This document shows, piece by piece, positions 9,840-17,642 of a stretch of 64,000 nt of DNA. The stretch lies in NCBI GenBank assembly GCA_964604015.1, contig CAZRXF010000001.1, positions 62,001 to 126,000 on the forward strand, given 5' to 3'. Position numbers and translations under genes: made by a program. The notes under the pieces were generated by a model, which was not told where the DNA came from, made no database searches, and saw only the letters and a program-made list of their open reading frames with translations. This stretch comes from CANNBR01 sp964604015. GTDB taxonomy: Bacteria; Babelota; Babeliae; Babelales; CAIQNR01. Each line of letters opens with the position of its first letter. Positions within the stretch are counted from its first letter, which is position 1.

Positions 9840-9995
9840 ACCTCATTAGGCGGAACTGAGTTGTCGACCGATAGGGCGCAATGAGGATTGGAGCCGTAAA
9901 AAGCGATCAATCCGCAGGATTGTGTCCTGATTCCAAAGGTATGGACAAGCATACCTTTGGCGCTTCCCTACGCGTAGTGGGGCACATACTTCTTG
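9840..9995 (-). repeat. Right arm of the nested long inverted repeat
   Basis: This arm is the reverse complement of 9029-9183 at near-equal length (156 against 155 bases). It contains an 11-bp perfect hairpin at 9933-9943/9950-9960 (CCAAAGGTATG with CATACCTTTGG) in the position of the left-arm hairpin, with three compensated base-pair differences. A second small hairpin (CAATCC with GGATTG, 9908-9922) lies just inside. The pattern suggests the hairpins themselves are conserved. Confidence 0.85.
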
Positions 9996-10021
9996 AACGA
10001 AAGGCATATTTTGTGGGCCCT

Positions 10022-10065
10022 CACAAAAAGGGACCCCTTTTGTGCCTCCCCCGGCGTAAGGGGGT
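10022..10065. repeat. Two GC-rich hairpins flanking the repeat element
   Basis: Just outside the right arm, CACAAAA and TTTTGTG (10022-10044) form one hairpin. A run of C and a run of G around a GGCGTAA loop (about 10048-10065) form another. They continue the hairpin-rich character of 9.0-10.1 kb. The remaining 180 bases to the first tRNA show no gene. Confidence 0.5.
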
Positions 10066-10243
10066 ACAGATGTCGTGTTCTCACGAAAAAAAATGAATAT
10101 TAAAAAGAAGAGATGTTCAAAAAAGAAAATAGAGTTTTTTTCATTTTACCGGTACTCTTTCTCCTATCTAGTAAAAGTTCTTTGATACAAATATGCCCGA
10201 TAAATCGATCCTGATATGCTTTTGTGGTATATAAAAAAATAAT

Positions 10244-10320
10244 GCGCCTGTAGCTCAATTGGATAGAGTGCCGGACTTCGAATCCGTAGGTTGCAGGTTC
10301 GACCCCTGCCAGGCGCACCA
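10244..10320 (+). tRNA. tRNA-Arg (anticodon TCG), CCA encoded
   Basis: A 77-base cloverleaf. The acceptor stem is GCGCCTG with CAGGCGC, followed by discriminator A and an encoded CCA. The D arm is GCTC...GAGT, and the anticodon loop CTTCGAA gives anticodon TCG, which reads CGA and related Arg codons. The T arm contains GGTTCGACCCC. The anticodon stem has a C-T mismatch at its outer pair. It lies 32 bases upstream of a second Arg tRNA on the same strand. Confidence 0.95.
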
Positions 10321-10352
10321 TCTTTTTCTTGAAGATGTCGGTACACAGTGGG

Positions 10353-10426
10353 GTGCCCGTAGCTCAGTTGGATAGAGCGACAGATTCCTAATCTGTAGGT
10401 CACAGGTTCAATTCCCGTCGGGCACA
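10353..10426 (+). tRNA. tRNA-Arg (anticodon CCT), no encoded CCA
   Basis: A 74-base cloverleaf. The acceptor stem is GTGCCCG with CGGGCAC, the anticodon stem is ACAGA with TCTGT, and the loop TTCCTAA gives anticodon CCT, which reads the rare Arg codon AGG. The T arm contains GGTTCAATTCC. The base after the discriminator A is T, so CCA must be added post-transcriptionally, unlike in its neighbour. The pair is probably one transcript. Confidence 0.95.
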
Positions 10427-10473
10427 TTTTCTAACGGGCCTGGTGTCATAAACCAGTCGTAAAAAGGGATTGA

Positions 10474-11676
10474 GTGAGTACGCAAAAGACATACATTGTC
10501 ATCGGAACTTCTGCAGCCGGTCTGGCCGCTGTCCAAAAAATTCGTCAACTTGATCCACTCTGTCGTATTCTGTGCTTTTCCGATGAGCCAGAACTTCCCT
10601 ATAATAAATGTTTTTTGGCCGATTTTTTAAGCGGCCGTGCCGAGATTGCTGGTGTATACACTAAGCCTGTCTCATTTTTTCAATCATTGTCTGTTGAGCT
10701 CTATTTGGGTGTGCGAGTGCTTTCTATTGATCGCACAAATCAATCTATTACTTGTTCAAATGGACTAACATACGACTATACCGCTCTTTTACTTGCTGTA
10801 GGTGGAGTTGCCCGCAAGCCATCATGTCGTTATCAAGCGGGAACTTACGGACTTTTTTCCTTTCATACGTTGCGTGATGCGCAAGCGGTGCAGGCTTCTG
10901 CTATGCAGAAAAAATCAGTCTCAAGTGTGGTACTTGGAGCGGGTTTGACAGGGCTTGAGGTTGCCGATGCTTTGCGTGTGCAAGGACATGCGGTCACTGT
11001 TATCGAACAGCAATCACGTATTTTGATGCGCCATCTGGATGAAGAAGGAGCTGCGTTTATAACTCGGTGTCTACAAAAACATTCAGTGACTTTGTTGATA
11101 GGGAAAGCGGTCGAAGAGCTTATTTCAGACGATGAAGGATGCATTGCTTCGGTACGTCTTTCTAATGGCACAACCATTCTGACAAAGCTTGTTGTGGCTG
11201 CACTTGGAGCAACCGCTCGTCTTGAACTTCCGGAAGCTGCTGGGCTTACAATTGAGCAGGGGGCGGTAGTTACAGATGACGTGATGCGGACAAGTGATCC
11301 CGCCATTTTTGCAGCTGGAGACGTTGCGCTTGTCAAAAATGTGCTTACGGGGGAAAAAATGCGTACCGCACTGTGGCCTGATGCTGTGTCCCAGGGCATG
11401 CACGCCGCGTATGCAATGGTTGATCAACGGCGCCCCTATCGGGGTGTGGTACCGGTGGCGACTGCGACTTTTTTTGGAACTTCGTTTCATTCTGCCGGGT
11501 TTCTTGAAGCATCAGGGGATGGTTGGAGTGAGCGAATTGAACGAACGCCTGAGGGGTATTCTAAGGTTATTTTGGATCAACAGGGGGTGGTGAAAGGGTT
11601 TGTATGTATGGGGGACCTGGTATCTAAAACATTGTCTTACAAACGTTCAATGGTAACCGGTGTTCCGCTCGAATAG
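10474..11676 (+). CDS. FAD/NAD(P)-dependent pyridine nucleotide-disulfide oxidoreductase
   Basis: A 400-residue flavoprotein starting at GTG, with AAAAGGGA eight bases upstream. The N-terminal FAD-binding fold carries GTSAAGLAA (residues about 11-19). A PYNKC motif typical of the rubredoxin reductase / nitrite reductase FAD-domain family follows near residue 43. The central NAD-binding fold has LGAGLTGLEVADAL, and the second FAD contact reads AAGDVA. The redox-active CxxxxC disulfide of the lipoamide dehydrogenase branch is absent, which supports the rubredoxin/ferredoxin-reductase-like group. The electron acceptor cannot be told: no rubredoxin or rubrerythrin gene is adjacent. It follows the two tRNA genes and precedes an unrelated exported-protein gene. 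Confidence 0.85.
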   Translation: MSTQKTYIVIGTSAAGLAAVQKIRQLDPLCRILCFSDEPELPYNKCFLADFLSGRAEIAGVYTKPVSFFQSLSVELYLGVRVLSIDRTNQSITCSNGLTYDYTALLLAVGGVARKPSCRYQAGTYGLFSFHTLRDAQAVQASAMQKKSVSSVVLGAGLTGLEVADALRVQGHAVTVIEQQSRILMRHLDEEGAAFITRCLQKHSVTLLIGKAVEELISDDEGCIASVRLSNGTTILTKLVVAALGATARLELPEAAGLTIEQGAVVTDDVMRTSDPAIFAAGDVALVKNVLTGEKMRTALWPDAVSQGMHAAYAMVDQRRPYRGVVPVATATFFGTSFHSAGFLEASGDGWSERIERTPEGYSKVILDQQGVVKGFVCMGDLVSKTLSYKRSMVTGVPLE

Positions 11677-11748
11677 ACCGGTCTTTTTGCTCAAAAGATG
11701 CCGTTCTGGTATTCTTGGTCTGATCGATTAACGCTTTGAGAGGCTCTT

Positions 11749-12849
11749 ATGCTGAGAATTAGTACGATACTTTTGCTTATCTTTTCTATGCAGGCGCGTG
11801 GCATGGAGCATCAGTCCGCGCACGTGCAAGATCAAGAAGTTGTAGTAGCAGTAAAGCCAACGGCAAAGCAGGAGCTTGCTCGGGTAGCCAGCGATGTTGG
11901 TAGAAGAGCCCGAGGGCAGTGTGAAAAAGTTGCTGCTCGTGTGTGGAGAAATAAGGCGACGTATGCTTTTTTTGCGGCGCACGCAGGTGCTCTTGTAGCG
12001 TTTCTTTGTGCGTATCAATTGGATGCAACTGGGCGACGAGTTCTTTCGGACGCGCGTCCTCCTTTGTGGGTTCCTCTGGCCATCGGGGGAGTTGTTCATT
12101 ATCTGTTGCTTGGTCGACATCTTAAGAATTCGTATTTCCAGGGGGCACGATTTGAGCGTGAGGCTGAATTTATTGAGCAGCCAAAGATTCTTAATACTGC
12201 AAACTGGGTCGAGAAGAACGGCGTCATTATTAACGATGAGGTGTACTCATCGGGATATCAGCTCTGGAGAGGGTATGAAACATCAACTGATAAAGCCTTG
12301 TTTTTGCGTCAATTTTTGTCAGTTGTCGCCATTGACAGTAGTGCCACAAAAACGCGCCAAGTCATTGTTGCTGCCATAGAACAACTTAAACAGAAACTTG
12401 CCGAATGTTCCGAACCTGGTCATGAGCGCTATACAAATGCAGGACTTTTATTGGGGCGTTGGTTTTATCCGATCGTGTATCCAGGAAAGAAAAAACCGGC
12501 GAATATAGAGACCTGGTTGTGGCAAGAAGAACGGGGCGGTGATCTTTTCAAAAAGCCGCTGGGTGAGGGATATTTTGAAGAGTGGTTGAATAAAGGATTC
12601 CTCGAAGGAGTTGTCCGCGTTTATGAAACGGATATGTTGGCGCGTATGTTCTCTTTAACCGATTGCCGTAAGAGCGTGGGAAGTTTTGTCTTTCCGTGGT
12701 ATCGCGTTTCTTCGTGGAGCAGAAACGGAGCTGCGCATTATTACGTTGCGTTACTGAAGCAGTACGTTTTCTTACTTTCCTGCCGTGCCTTATGTGATCA
12801 AATTATTTCTTCAAAGATTGTTGACCAGAAGCAGGATGTGTACTGGTAG
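11749..12849 (+). CDS. Exported or membrane protein of unknown function
   Basis: A 366-residue protein whose start ATG follows GAGAGG. The N-terminus (MLRISTILLLIFSMQARG) looks like a signal peptide. Two further hydrophobic segments follow: about residues 73-90 (YAFFAAHAGALVAFLCAY) and 104-120 (PLWVPLAIGGVVHYLLL). The remaining 240 residues are soluble and Trp/Tyr-rich. No family was recognised. Its 3' end overlaps the convergent small gene on the minus strand by 47 bases, which would be unusual for two expressed genes and leaves some doubt about the extent of that neighbour. Confidence 0.75.
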   Translation: MLRISTILLLIFSMQARGMEHQSAHVQDQEVVVAVKPTAKQELARVASDVGRRARGQCEKVAARVWRNKATYAFFAAHAGALVAFLCAYQLDATGRRVLSDARPPLWVPLAIGGVVHYLLLGRHLKNSYFQGARFEREAEFIEQPKILNTANWVEKNGVIINDEVYSSGYQLWRGYETSTDKALFLRQFLSVVAIDSSATKTRQVIVAAIEQLKQKLAECSEPGHERYTNAGLLLGRWFYPIVYPGKKKPANIETWLWQEERGGDLFKKPLGEGYFEEWLNKGFLEGVVRVYETDMLARMFSLTDCRKSVGSFVFPWYRVSSWSRNGAAHYYVALLKQYVFLLSCRALCDQIISSKIVDQKQDVYW

Positions 12850-13225
12850 AGGTTCGCCTTACCACAGCAAGAGGGAAGAACTTTCGTGCTGCGGCAACAA
12901 TTGCCTGCATTTGTTCAGGGCTATACTGTTGATTACGACGGGTTGTGTTTATGGGCACTGCGATAATGACTGGTGTGAAAGAGTGCATTGTTGAAGAAGT
13001 CGTAAGCTGTGACAAACTGTTTTGTGTGGAGTTGGTAGGCGCGACGAATGGGGCAATCACCGGACTTACCAGAGGACCTGGCGTGGCGGTGATATGGGCA
13101 ACCGTCAAGTCATAGGTGCTATTCCGTTGCAGTGCGAGAAACAGAAGATACGAGCTTGTCGTGAAAGCGCTGTGCAGGGCTGAGCCACAGAAGAGTCCGA
13201 GTATGACAATTAGTTTTTTGATCAT
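12803..13225 (-). CDS. Small exported Ser/Thr-rich protein
   Basis: A 140-residue protein with a clear signal peptide (MIKKLIVILGLFCGSALHSA) followed by a low-complexity Ser/Thr/Pro/Val region and a basic C-terminus. GGGAG lies about ten bases before the ATG. No family was recognised. The C-terminal codons overlap the convergent gene on the plus strand. The signal peptide and ribosome site argue that it is real; the lack of recognisable domains and the overlap keep confidence moderate. Confidence 0.6.
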   Translation of the reverse strand: MIKKLIVILGLFCGSALHSAFTTSSYLLFLALQRNSTYDLTVAHITATPGPLVSPVIAPFVAPTNSTQNSLSQLTTSSTMHSFTPVIIAVPINTTRRNQQYSPEQMQAIVAAARKFFPLAVVRRTSTSTHPASGQQSLKK

Positions 13226-13248
13226 GATGAACTTTCTCCCAAATGTGA

Positions 13249-13695
13249 TTAGACGAATATTTCGTCACTGTTTTGTGCTGTTTTGAGGTAATGGATAATT
13301 TTTTTCCATTTGGCACGATCTGCCTGTGTTTCACTTAATTCCAGTTTGGTGCGTGCAAATTCGATAGGAAGAACGGGTACTTGCCAGTCATCATTCGTAT
13401 CAGACTGTGGAATTCCTAGCTGATTGACGTCTGCATGGCATTCTCTTACCACAAAGCGTACGAGTTCTGGTTCTCCCGTTTCTATCGCGCACACAAGAAG
13501 GGTTGCTCCAGAACGGTCTTTAAGATCGACACTGTTATCGTTGCGTTCGATGGCAGCTGTTATGTTCTTTTTAATTTCTTCGAGAGATGTTTTTTTTGAG
13601 AAAATTCTTTCATAGGGCTGAACGTTTGTAGAGTGCCCGAGAACGGTAAAGTTGCTGCAGATCAGAATATAAAGCGCTACTTTTTTACGAAACAT
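13249..13695 (-). CDS. Exported ankyrin-like protein
   Basis: The start ATG at 13695 has GGAAGG eight bases upstream and begins a signal peptide (MFRKKVALYILICSNFTVLG). The longer open frame to 13788 lacks such a site. The mature part contains at least one degenerate ankyrin unit: DRSGATLLVCAIETGEPELV, then a REC-x-ADVN segment. This is the usual A-x-x-x-G-x-x-x-[LI]-V ... G-A-[DN]-V-N pattern. It lies between other exported genes on the minus strand. A protein-protein interaction role is expected from the family; the partner is unknown. Confidence 0.7.
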   Translation of the reverse strand: MFRKKVALYILICSNFTVLGHSTNVQPYERIFSKKTSLEEIKKNITAAIERNDNSVDLKDRSGATLLVCAIETGEPELVRFVVRECHADVNQLGIPQSDTNDDWQVPVLPIEFARTKLELSETQADRAKWKKIIHYLKTAQNSDEIFV

Positions 13696-13836
13696 ACGAC
13701 TACCTTCCATTTTCCATGGGATTCTGAGCTTACCCAAAAGGTCCATTACTACATCACAAAGATAGCAATATATTGTTTCAAATTGCAATATTAAGATAGA
13801 GATAAGCTTGAAAGTTGGGGAATCTTACGGGTGGGC

Positions 13837-15042
13837 TTAAGCAGGAAAGAGAGAAAGGATTTTAAGGTCAGTGATTAGTTCTCGTTGTTTGCCCTTTTTA
13901 TCGAGGCGTTTGAGTGGTTTCTTTTTCAAAAGTGCTCGCTGGAGGTCCTCGGTTGTATGGATTTCTTGCAGTTGTTCCTCATACGGAATTTCTTGCACGT
14001 AACCATAAAAATGCTCATACCCACGCGCTTCAATCATGAGTCCCCTTTTAACGTCGGTGATAACCGTAAGATGTCCCTTCCATGCAATGAGGTCTCCCTC
14101 CCGAATCGTATCAGTTGGGGAAAGTTGTCGTAATGTTTCGACAATTGAGCGAGAGTTCGTAGCAGTCAGGGAAATTCCGGCTATTTTACAGCCAAGTCTG
14201 ATAAGCCCTGAACAGTCCACACCGGTTTGAGGGGTTGTTGCGCATTCAGGACGGGTGAAAAAAATTCCTTTTTTCTTTCCAATGGCAAAACTTTGTTCCT
14301 TAAAAACAGGATTCGTGAACGTTTGGATGATGCTTGCTCCTCCCCATACATACGGGATTTTGTGCGGAATTCCCTGTGCCCAGGTTCGCAGCGTTGTAAC
14401 AAAAAGGATCCGTTGTTCAGCTAGCGATCGTTTTTTGTTAGGGATCGCATTTTGTGTGGGAATGACTGAGGTAATGATGTCCGAGGAGGTGCCTTCGTTG
14501 GTGAGAATTATGTGGTAACCAGCGGTGTCATGTGTCTGTCCCATAAATCGGGTTCCAGCAGAGTAGGTAGTTTTCGTCTCTTTACAAAACCAGGGCATGG
14601 TAAGGGTGACGATTTTTCCCTCTGATGCGTGCAGATTGGTTGGTGGAATAGTTGCTCGAGCTTCAGGTGAAAGAACAGAAAGGGGGCGAAGATTTTTAGT
14701 AAGGGTCCAGAATCGATCATTTATGGAACCAGGGCTTTTTGGCGAAGGGGTTTTAAGGTACCAAAAAGGAACTTCGATAAATGATTGATCGTTACGTTGT
14801 TCAATAATGGTGACCCGTTCGTTAAAAAGAAGTTGTGTTATGCGGCAACAAAAAGAAACCGGCTGGCGTTCAGAAAGAGGTAATGCGGCATAAAAGTCGG
14901 CAGCGGTGCGGGAAGCAGTAGGTGAAAAACGCTCAGAAAGAAGATCTGCTACCGGCACAATGCAGTAGGCAGGCGAAGGAAGTTTTGTGTAAAGGGGGGG
15001 CATACATCCAAGGAGAAAAAGAAAGCTGAAGATGATTGGCAT
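13837..15042 (-). CDS. NlpC/P60-family lipoprotein, putative peptidoglycan endopeptidase
   Basis: A 401-residue protein with a lipobox (FLFLLGC, Cys13), so it is probably lipid-anchored in the periplasm. The start has AAAGGA in place. The middle is compatible with bacterial SH3-like domains, as in gamma-D-glutamyl-diamino acid peptidases of the YkfC type. The C-terminal NlpC/P60 domain shows the catalytic Cys in GVDCSGLIRLGC and the His in a D-L-I-A-W-x-G-H-L segment. The expected activity is cleavage between D-Glu and the diamino acid in peptide stems, for remodelling or recycling. It is divergent from the C39-like gene and close to an amidase gene, so several wall-related enzymes cluster here. 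Confidence 0.85.
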   Translation of the reverse strand: MPIIFSFLFLLGCMPPLYTKLPSPAYCIVPVADLLSERFSPTASRTAADFYAALPLSERQPVSFCCRITQLLFNERVTIIEQRNDQSFIEVPFWYLKTPSPKSPGSINDRFWTLTKNLRPLSVLSPEARATIPPTNLHASEGKIVTLTMPWFCKETKTTYSAGTRFMGQTHDTAGYHIILTNEGTSSDIITSVIPTQNAIPNKKRSLAEQRILFVTTLRTWAQGIPHKIPYVWGGASIIQTFTNPVFKEQSFAIGKKKGIFFTRPECATTPQTGVDCSGLIRLGCKIAGISLTATNSRSIVETLRQLSPTDTIREGDLIAWKGHLTVITDVKRGLMIEARGYEHFYGYVQEIPYEEQLQEIHTTEDLQRALLKKKPLKRLDKKGKQRELITDLKILSLFPA

Positions 15043-15174
15043 AGTGTGATCCTTTTATTTTAAATGCCGAGAGAAAGGAGAGTACGAGCATGCTGCTTTT
15101 CTGAAAATATTGTAAGACTGTTTTCGGTCCAGTTAAGCTTGTTATAAATTTCTTTGCTAGAAAAAGGGGAAGTA

Positions 15175-16218
15175 ATGAAGGCGCTGACTGCGATCAGTAT
15201 GGCAGTTGGGATGTGGGTAGCTCTTGAAGCATCGGATGGAGCGCAACCCTGGTCCCGAGTGTATGGAAAGGTCTATACACAAGAAGAATGCGAACAGCAT
15301 CAATTTGAAAAGAAGGTTGTTTTTACCTCCTCGGAAACAATTCCGTTCACACAATTGGTTGTGTGTTTTAATGCTGAACGTCCGCAGGAAGGAATGTTTG
15401 AATTTTTTCTTCGAGCACACACGAAAGGAAAAGGGGAGAATGAATGGCAGCCCTGGTGTAAAATTGCTTCCTGGTCTGATAGTGCGCAACGGAGTTTTTC
15501 AAGTAAAAATTCTGATGCTGCTTTTAAGCACGTTCGTCTTGAAATGAACGAAGGGTTATGGGGTGATAGATTTGAAGTGAGGGTTGAAGGAACGGGAGAT
15601 GCATCTCTTGATAAGGTAAAAGGATTGTTTGCCTGTGCTTCAAACTTCAAAGATTTTAAACCTGAAAGGGTTTCCCAAGCGGCGCAAGGGCTTTCTTCTG
15701 TGCGTGTCAGCGGGGTACCAAAAAAATCTCAGAAATTAATCGATCATCCTCGAGTGGGGGCACTGTGTTCACCTACTACCATCAGTATGATTCTTGAGTT
15801 CTTAACCGGAGAGACGGTTGATCCTTTAGAAACAGCTCGTAATGTGTATGACGAAAGCCTTGATATTTTTGGTAATTGGCCGTTCAACATGGCGTACGCT
15901 TTTGAAAAGGCAAAGGGGGATTTCTTCTTTTACGTCTCACGTTTTTCTTCTTTTTCTCAGTTGCATCACCTTCTTGCTGCAACCCCTGTTGGAGTAAGTG
16001 TCCGCGGCACTATCAAAGGAGCGAGAAAAAATTATCCGAATGGACATTTGTTAGTTGTTGTTGGTTACGACGCTGTAAAAAAACAAGTTATTTGCTTTGA
16101 TCCTGCCTTTGACACGCTCAATCGAGTGGAAGTTGCGTACGATATTTCAGAATTCATTCCTGCTTGGGAACGATCTCACCGGCTCGTGTATTCAGTGCGA
16201 CCGCGCGCAAAAACTTAA
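15175..16218 (+). CDS. Exported peptidase C39-like protein
   Basis: I chose ATG 15175 because GGGGAAGTA precedes it and the encoded N-terminus (MKALTAISMAVGMWVALEA) is a signal peptide. The N-terminal half is beta-rich and unrecognised. The C-terminal half (from about residue 185) matches the C39-like (peptidase_C39_2) papain-type fold: a Cys in GALCSPTTISM, a His in NGHLLVVVGYD, and an Asp in CFDPAF. This type usually acts as an extracytoplasmic cysteine protease or amidase. The substrate cannot be told. It is the first gene of a same-strand run leading through the amidase to dnaA. Confidence 0.8.
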   Translation: MKALTAISMAVGMWVALEASDGAQPWSRVYGKVYTQEECEQHQFEKKVVFTSSETIPFTQLVVCFNAERPQEGMFEFFLRAHTKGKGENEWQPWCKIASWSDSAQRSFSSKNSDAAFKHVRLEMNEGLWGDRFEVRVEGTGDASLDKVKGLFACASNFKDFKPERVSQAAQGLSSVRVSGVPKKSQKLIDHPRVGALCSPTTISMILEFLTGETVDPLETARNVYDESLDIFGNWPFNMAYAFEKAKGDFFFYVSRFSSFSQLHHLLAATPVGVSVRGTIKGARKNYPNGHLLVVVGYDAVKKQVICFDPAFDTLNRVEVAYDISEFIPAWERSHRLVYSVRPRAKT

Positions 16219-16363
16219 ACCTCTAGATCATTTTTGTTTCCCTAAAAGTGGCTTAGTTCGGCCTCATCTTTTTATTTTTCAAATAAGGTTTATTGACAAT
16301 TTGAAAAATAAGAAAGTAGTCTGATGGATGAAAGAGGGATCGTTTCAAGAGATAGGGGAAATA

Positions 16364-16954
16364 ATGAAGGTTATGTTGAAAGTGATGGTAGCCACCACAG
16401 CTTTTGTGGGTGTTGGCTCGGTGGAAAGTAAGAAGCAGGTGAAGGAAGAGATCGAGCATCCGCTACATATTCATCCGGGGAAAGTAAAAATTATCAATGT
16501 GGCTCATCACAAAGGACCATTAAGTGACCGAATTACTTTGCGATTTGATGCCCCCCCCCTTTTCAACTTGTTGCCGCTTTCACCAGTAGAAGCCGAGGAT
16601 CACCGATTTGAAGATGTTGAGGAATTTCATTTTTTCCTTCCGCAGACGGTGTTGAAGGGTGAATCAACAAAAAAATTTGTGTCTCACATGAATGCGAGTA
16701 TGCATCCAGCGTTTCATGTGTCTCTTGAACGGGTAGATACGCCGCTTGAAGGGCTGCGTTGTTCCGTACGGTTTAACCCTAAAAAGGTTGGTTTTCAGGT
16801 TGAGTCAGGAACATCGCCTAAGCTTGAACCAAGTATCACGTTCACCTTTTATGATCGCAATGTGCTCCAGGTCATTAACAATAATCACAATTCGATTTTG
16901 CGTACGGCACATCTTGACGGCGTAGGCCGATTCCTAAAAAAAAAGTATGCATAG
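16364..16954 (+). CDS. AMIN-like N-terminal part of a split amidase gene
   Basis: The start at 16364 has AGGGGAAATA before the ATG and encodes a signal peptide (MKVMLKVMVATTAFVGVGSV). The 196-residue zero-frame product is beta-rich and ends with a TAG just after a run of nine A. In size and position it corresponds to the AMIN-type targeting region that precedes the catalytic domain in AmiC-like amidases; the sequence match to AMIN itself is weak. The catalytic domain continues in the -1 frame directly after the A-run (see the entries at 16939 and 16945). A run of nine C at 16551-16559 lies inside this part. Either ribosomal frameshifting, a homopolymer length variant or a sequencing error joins the two. 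Confidence 0.75.
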   Translation: MKVMLKVMVATTAFVGVGSVESKKQVKEEIEHPLHIHPGKVKIINVAHHKGPLSDRITLRFDAPPLFNLLPLSPVEAEDHRFEDVEEFHFFLPQTVLKGESTKKFVSHMNASMHPAFHVSLERVDTPLEGLRCSVRFNPKKVGFQVESGTSPKLEPSITFTFYDRNVLQVINNNHNSILRTAHLDGVGRFLKKKYA

Positions 16955-16997
16955 CGCTTGATTATGGCCATGGGGGAGATGACCCTGGGTATCAAGC
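16939..16997 (+). promoter_or_regulatory. Candidate programmed -1 frameshift site
   Basis: In the zero frame the slippery heptamer reads A_AAA_AAG (16939-16945), the same heptamer used in E. coli dnaX. The zero-frame stop TAG is two codons later. Ten bases after the heptamer, GCTTGAT (16956-16962) pairs perfectly with ATCAAGC (16991-16997), with possible extra GGG/CCC pairing inside. A slip of -1 leads straight into the amidase active-site segment. The alternative is a simple miscount in the nine-A run. Confidence 0.5.
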
Positions 16998-17565
16998 TCC
17001 TGATAATCCCGCAGTGCAAGAAAAAGAGATCAACAGGCTGATCGGTCAAAAAATTCAGAAACTTCTTGTGGCTGCAGGATATGAAGTGGTAGTGACGCGT
17101 TCTGGTGATACAACGACAGCACTCGGTGCACGAACTTCGCTTGCAAATCAAAAGCAAGCGGATCTTTTTTTGTCCATACACGCAAATGCAGGAGCTCCAG
17201 AAACGCATGGAGCAGAGACCTTCTTTTTTGATCCGGCTCTTTTAAAAAGTGAAATGACACTCCTTGAACCAGCATCACAAAAGACTGTTCAGAAAGTGGG
17301 ACATGACTGGCAGATATTAAGTAAGGAGCTTGCTTTGCTTGTCCAGGAACGGGTGGTGAAAACTACGCATGCTCGAGACAAGGGAATAAAAAAGGGAGTG
17401 ATTCAAGTGCTCCTCGGTTTTCAAGGACCTGCGGCTCTTATCGAGGTAGGGTATCTCAGTAATAAGCAAGAGCGAGCATCGTTGTGTTCCGATGACTATC
17501 AAAAGAAGGTGGCAGAAGGGATCTTTGAAGGAATAAAAATGTTTATAGAGAAGCATTTTGCCTGA
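16945..17565 (+). CDS. N-acetylmuramoyl-L-alanine amidase catalytic domain (Amidase_3), -1 frame
   Basis: The Amidase_3 zinc hydrolase removes peptide stems from MurNAc during septal peptidoglycan splitting. All expected residues are visible: His in ALDYGHGGDDPG (codon 16969), Glu in QEKEINRL, His in LSIHANA and the catalytic Glu in LIEVGYLSN. The domain is complete, but the first motif lies upstream of the only in-frame ATG (17014). The frame is open only back to 16918 and has no ATG, GTG or TTG before the His motif. Independent translation from 17014 would lack a zinc ligand. A fused product of about 400 residues, signal peptide plus AMIN-like region plus amidase, has the normal length of an AmiC-type enzyme. 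dnaA follows within 80 bases. Confidence 0.85.
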   Translation, partial: VCIALDYGHGGDDPGYQAPDNPAVQEKEINRLIGQKIQKLLVAAGYEVVVTRSGDTTTALGARTSLANQKQADLFLSIHANAGAPETHGAETFFFDPALLKSEMTLLEPASQKTVQKVGHDWQILSKELALLVQERVVKTTHARDKGIKKGVIQVLLGFQGPAALIEVGYLSNKQERASLCSDDYQKKVAEGIFEGIKMFIEKHFA

Positions 17566-17642
17566 TTTTTGTGATCGTGTTATGTTCTTGTGATCTGTGG
17601 TTTTTATCTGAATATGTTTTGAATGTAGAAGTGGGATGTTGC

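Noticed and set aside
10100..10427. Minus-strand frames covering the two tRNA genes
   Set aside because: They are antisense to clear cloverleafs; their similarity to each other comes from tRNA conservation.
10863..11490. Antisense frames within the oxidoreductase gene
   Set aside because: The plus-strand protein has clear FAD and NAD motifs; the antisense frames have none.
17014..17565. Amidase translated independently from ATG 17014
   Set aside because: It would miss the first zinc-binding His motif, which is encoded in the same frame upstream.
17571..17642. Longer N-terminus of DnaA
   Set aside because: Family proteins begin at the equivalent of GTG 17643/TTG 17646; the extra residues look non-coding.
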